A stretch of DNA of 64,000 nucleotides from Pseudoalteromonas undina (lineage in GTDB: Bacteria > Pseudomonadota > Gammaproteobacteria > Enterobacterales > Alteromonadaceae), in the NCBI RefSeq assembly GCF_000238275.3, contig NZ_AHCF03000003.1, forward strand, positions 620,001 through 684,000, in the 5' to 3' direction. Position numbers and translations under genes: made by a program. The notes under the pieces are model-generated. The model was not told where the DNA came from and did no database searches. It saw only the letters and a list, made by a program, of their open reading frames with translations. Positions 61,030 to 64,000 of the stretch are shown here, piece by piece; the stretch's first letter is position 1, and the number at the start of each line of letters is the position of its first letter.

Positions 61030-63060
61030 TTAAATTTTATCGGTATTTAACATGTCATCATGCTCAGCCATATCCCAAGGTAGTTCGCCTGGGCTGTTAC
61101 CTAAAAAGTGTAAGTAGTTCTCAAACTGATCAAGAATATCCTTCACAATATCATCTTCATTATAGCCATAAACATCGTACGACAGACCACCACGACGTAA
61201 AAATACATCAGCCTTATAATACATTTCAGTATTATCATTATCTGGTCGTAGCTCTGAGTAAGCAAAGCTCGGCATAGGATGCTCGGTAAGGCGAATATCA
61301 TAAACAAAATCCACATGCTCATGACGTAGTACAGTTAAATGAGCGCGTCCTAAATCAGTATCAAATTCGACCACGGCATGCCATTGTCGAGATTTCAATT
61401 CTGCTTGTACGGCTTGCATTGCCTCAACTACTACACTACCTATAAAAGTATGTACTTTTTCTTTATTAGGGTAATTAACCATAGCCGCTAAACGGCGTTT
61501 CCAATGGGATAGATCAATATTACGACCATTAAGTGAATGTGCTTGTAGACTGGTATCGCGATGGCCTTCAATTCTTAAAGCCCGCCAAAGCCCCGCGGTG
61601 GCAATTAGCATAATAATAGCAAAAGGTAGCGCACTGACAATCGTCATGGTTTGCAGTGCACTTAAGCCACCTGCAACTAATAAAACAGCGGCCACAGCGC
61701 CTTCAAGCACCGCCCAGAACACCCGCTGCCATGCTGGCGTATTAATATTTCCACCTGAAGCGAGTGAGTCGATTACCAAAGAGCCGGAATCAGACGAGGT
61801 AACAAAAAAGGTAACTATTAGAATAACCGTGAGTAGAGAAATAAAAAATGAGAGCGGTAACACTTCAAATAATTGAAATAACGCCACGGCATGATTTGCT
61901 TGTACATCACCAATTAGTGTGTTAAAGCCTTCATTCATTATTAAATTCAGTGCTGTATCGCCAAACACTGAGAACCATAAAAAAGTAAAAATAGTAGGAA
62001 CTAACATTACGCCAACAACAAATTGTCTGATGGTTCTGCCGCGGCTAATTTTTGCGATAAACATGCCGACAAACGGCGCCCACGCAATCGTCCAGCCAAA
62101 TATAAATAAAGTCCAGTTACCAATCCAATCACTGCGACTATAGGCTTGTAAGTTAAAGGTCCGCTCAACAATACCACTAAGATAACTGCCGGTGTTTTGT
62201 AAAAACGATTCTAAAATATGAATAGTTGGGCCAATAAAAAATACAAAGGCCATTAATGAAACCGCTAAGGTCATATTCACGATTGATAAACGTTTTACCC
62301 CTTTATCCATCCCTGCGATTACAGAGAGCGTTGCTGCGGCGGTAATAATAGCAATCGCGGTAATTTGTACTGTGGTATTAATAGGAATATCGGGCCATAA
62401 ATAGTGTAGCCCCGCGTTGATTTGAGTCACCGAAAGTCCGAGCGTGGTCGCAATACCAAATAAGGTGCCTAGTATGGCAAATACATCAACGGTATGACCG
62501 ATAGGACCATATATTTTATCACCAATTAGTGGATACAAGGCTGAACGAATAGACAGCGGCAGACCATGACGAAAGGCAAAATAAGCCAGCACTAAACCAA
62601 CAATTCCATAAATAGCCCAAATATGAAATCCCCAATGGAAAAAGGCAATTTGCATTGCTTGCTTAGCGGCATCCACGGTTTCAGCCGCGCCCGATGGCGG
62701 GGATGCGTAATGCAGTACTGGCTCGGCTACACCAAAATAAAGTAGCGCTACGCCGTAACCGGCAGAAAATAGCATGGCAAACCACTCACCAAAGCTGTAT
62801 TGCGGCTGTGCATGATCGGGGCCTAGTTTTATATTCCCCCAACTGGAGGCGGCGACACACACAATAAATACCAAGAAGATAGCGACTGATAACATATAAA
62901 ACCAGCCAAAGGTTTCTGTTATCCACGCAAGGGCAACACTAAATGCCTGACCTGCGAGTTCAGGGTTGCTACTTGTACCAATGACCAAAAGTAGAATAAT
63001 AAATACTGCAGGCAAAAATACAGGTAGCAAAATAGTTGAGCGTAAAGCAGTTTTTGTCAT
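61030..63060 (-). CDS. betT: BCCT-family choline/betaine transporter, BetT type
   Basis: BCCT carriers import choline, glycine betaine or carnitine for osmoprotection. The 676-residue protein has about twelve membrane spans up to residue 490, with the family motif FGWTIAWAPFVGMFIAKISRGRTIRQ in pieces and WGFHIWAIYG. A cytoplasmic C-terminal tail of about 180 residues follows, the size and layout of E. coli BetT, which is regulated by osmolarity through that tail. Choline is the likely substrate, but betaine cannot be excluded. AAGGA lies upstream of the ATG. No betABI genes are next to it. Confidence 0.87.
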   Translation of the reverse strand: MTKTALRSTILLPVFLPAVFIILLLVIGTSSNPELAGQAFSVALAWITETFGWFYMLSVAIFLVFIVCVAASSWGNIKLGPDHAQPQYSFGEWFAMLFSAGYGVALLYFGVAEPVLHYASPPSGAAETVDAAKQAMQIAFFHWGFHIWAIYGIVGLVLAYFAFRHGLPLSIRSALYPLIGDKIYGPIGHTVDVFAILGTLFGIATTLGLSVTQINAGLHYLWPDIPINTTVQITAIAIITAAATLSVIAGMDKGVKRLSIVNMTLAVSLMAFVFFIGPTIHILESFLQNTGSYLSGIVERTFNLQAYSRSDWIGNWTLFIFGWTIAWAPFVGMFIAKISRGRTIRQFVVGVMLVPTIFTFLWFSVFGDTALNLIMNEGFNTLIGDVQANHAVALFQLFEVLPLSFFISLLTVILIVTFFVTSSDSGSLVIDSLASGGNINTPAWQRVFWAVLEGAVAAVLLVAGGLSALQTMTIVSALPFAIIMLIATAGLWRALRIEGHRDTSLQAHSLNGRNIDLSHWKRRLAAMVNYPNKEKVHTFIGSVVVEAMQAVQAELKSRQWHAVVEFDTDLGRAHLTVLRHEHVDFVYDIRLTEHPMPSFAYSELRPDNDNTEMYYKADVFLRRGGLSYDVYGYNEDDIVKDILDQFENYLHFLGNSPGELPWDMAEHDDMLNTDKI

Positions 63061-63297
63061 ATTAATCCTTAATATTAATTGCTAACTTTCAAGTATGCTT
63101 GCCTACCTTATTATATATTCCGTTTATTGGCTAATTCAGTTGCTTGATTTATATACTTTAAAAAGGAGGGTAAAAGTTAATTTATAGGTGTTAGCAAATT
63201 GAAAATCATACTTTTTAATCCGGCTGTCAGTGACGATTAGCCCTGTGTAATTTCATCGGCGTCTAACTCAACTCAGATAAACGTTTATAACTTAAAG
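63061..63297. other. Gap upstream of betT, no gene seen
   Basis: The stretch should carry the betT promoter on the minus strand. I see no clear -35/-10 pair, palindromic operator or RNA fold. Confidence 0.5.
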
Positions 63298-64000
63298 CTA
63301 TAAGCTTTTCTCCCAATTGCATTGCTTTACTAAGTTAAACCAAGGGCTGGTAAACTCTTTAGCGGTAATGGGCTCAGGTAGGGTTAAAGTAACATCAAGC
63401 TTTTTAGCTAGATAATGTGCTACTAGCTGTTTCATTTTATCGCTTTCTAATTGCTCGTAAGCTGCTTGCAGCTGATGTTTATCTTTTTGACTTATGAAAT
63501 CGCCAGTTAAATTTTTGTAGCCTAATTCAAGCCAAAGTAGCTGTGCTTGTTTAGCTTCGTTGGGAAATGCATGGGTTAAAGTTGCCGTTGGAGTATAGAG
63601 ACGTTCAAAGTTAAGCTGATGTTCTTGAATTAAAAAGACCATTAATAAATTAAGCCCGGTTGAGATTTGCCCCGCGCGTTTATCAATATTTTGGTTAAGG
63701 CTTAACGCACTTCTAAAGTAGCGCTCAGCCTCAGTAACATTGCCTTCATCAAGCGCTAAGTAGCCCAAGTTACTTTTTATAAGTGCTGTTATATTAGGAA
63801 GCTTTAATTGCGTGGTGAGATCAAGATTATTTAAGTATAAAGCACGCGCTTTAGCAAAGTCATTTTGCGAGCGAGCAACCAGCGCCATACTGTTGGTGAG
63901 TGTTAATCGTTGGCGATCGTTGTGCGCATATTTATAAGCACATTTGAATGAGATCTGGGCATCGCTTAAGTATTCAGCATGGCGTAGCCATATTCCCAAG
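63298..64000 (-). CDS. TPR-repeat protein, 5'-truncated by window edge
   Basis: The frame is open to the last base, so the N-terminus lies outside the window. The visible 233 residues contain at least three tetratricopeptide-like helix pairs, for example ALVARSQNDFAKARALYLNN and SNLGYLALDEGNVTEAERYF. No catalytic domain is seen in this part. Such proteins often serve as scaffolds or as the C-terminal part of larger regulators. I cannot assign a function. Confidence 0.65.
   Translation of the reverse strand, partial: LGIWLRHAEYLSDAQISFKCAYKYAHNDRQRLTLTNSMALVARSQNDFAKARALYLNNLDLTTQLKLPNITALIKSNLGYLALDEGNVTEAERYFRSALSLNQNIDKRAGQISTGLNLLMVFLIQEHQLNFERLYTPTATLTHAFPNEAKQAQLLWLELGYKNLTGDFISQKDKHQLQAAYEQLESDKMKQLVAHYLAKKLDVTLTLPEPITAKEFTSPWFNLVKQCNWEKSL

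Overview
The window looks like a chromosomal segment of a marine gammaproteobacterium of the Alteromonadales, most likely Pseudoalteromonas or a close relative. This rests on the moderately low GC content, the protein sequences (MotY, MiaE, BetT and PhhA types), and gene order that is partly that of E. coli and partly that of Vibrio or Shewanella. It is almost entirely core genome. I see no phage, integrase, CRISPR array or intact insertion sequence. The only mobile-looking DNA is one MITE-like repeat at 4175-4442. Both edges cut genes: a gamma-glutamyltransferase on the left and a TPR protein on the right.

Layout. 1-10.2 kb: ggt, a TyrR-boxed tyrosine permease (tyrP), the flagellar T-ring gene motY divergent from rnt with the MITE between them, a FapA/DUF342 gene, tmRNA (ssrA), an orphan periplasmic binding protein, a TSUP exporter and an SDR-type oxidoreductase. 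10.2-27.2 kb: mnmC divergent from fabB (with a FabR-like operator), then pdxB, asd, a giant repeat-rich fimV, truA, accD, folC, dedD, cvpA and purF, which is the classic E. coli fabB-purF neighbourhood. 27.2-33.1 kb: a Yip1 membrane protein, miaE, and a two-gene signalling unit (a REC-DUF3369-degenerate GGDEF-EAL response regulator overlapping its histidine kinase). 33.1-38.8 kb: lpxH, ppiB, cysS, a DMT transporter, folD, and a five-gene tRNA cluster (Pro, Arg, His, Pro, Pro). 38.8-47.8 kb: the protein quality-control block tig, clpP, clpX, lon (with a sigma-32 type promoter), hupB and ppiD. 47.8-58.2 kb: the minus-strand pspF-sapABCDF operon facing plus-strand pspABC-ycjX-ycjF, with a sigma-54 promoter, an upstream activator-like site and an IHF-like site between them. 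58.2-64 kb: methionine gamma-lyase, phhAB (phenylalanine hydroxylase and pterin dehydratase) behind two TyrR-type boxes, betT and the partial TPR gene.

How they work together. Three TGTAAA-N6-TTTACA type boxes tie tyrP and phhAB to a common aromatic-amino-acid regulon, although tyrR itself is not in the window. In E. coli tyrR lies just beyond ycjF; here methionine gamma-lyase and phhAB occupy that place. The psp and sap genes form an envelope-stress and peptide-transport module. The tig-clpPX-lon-hupB-ppiD block, lpxH, mnmC and fabB are housekeeping.

I did not find a clearly new biological system. The most unusual items are the 1542-residue FimV with three nested repeat families, the MITE in the motY/rnt promoter gap, the joined pspF-sap operon with a lipoprotein-type SapA, and the DUF3369-EAL/histidine kinase pair.
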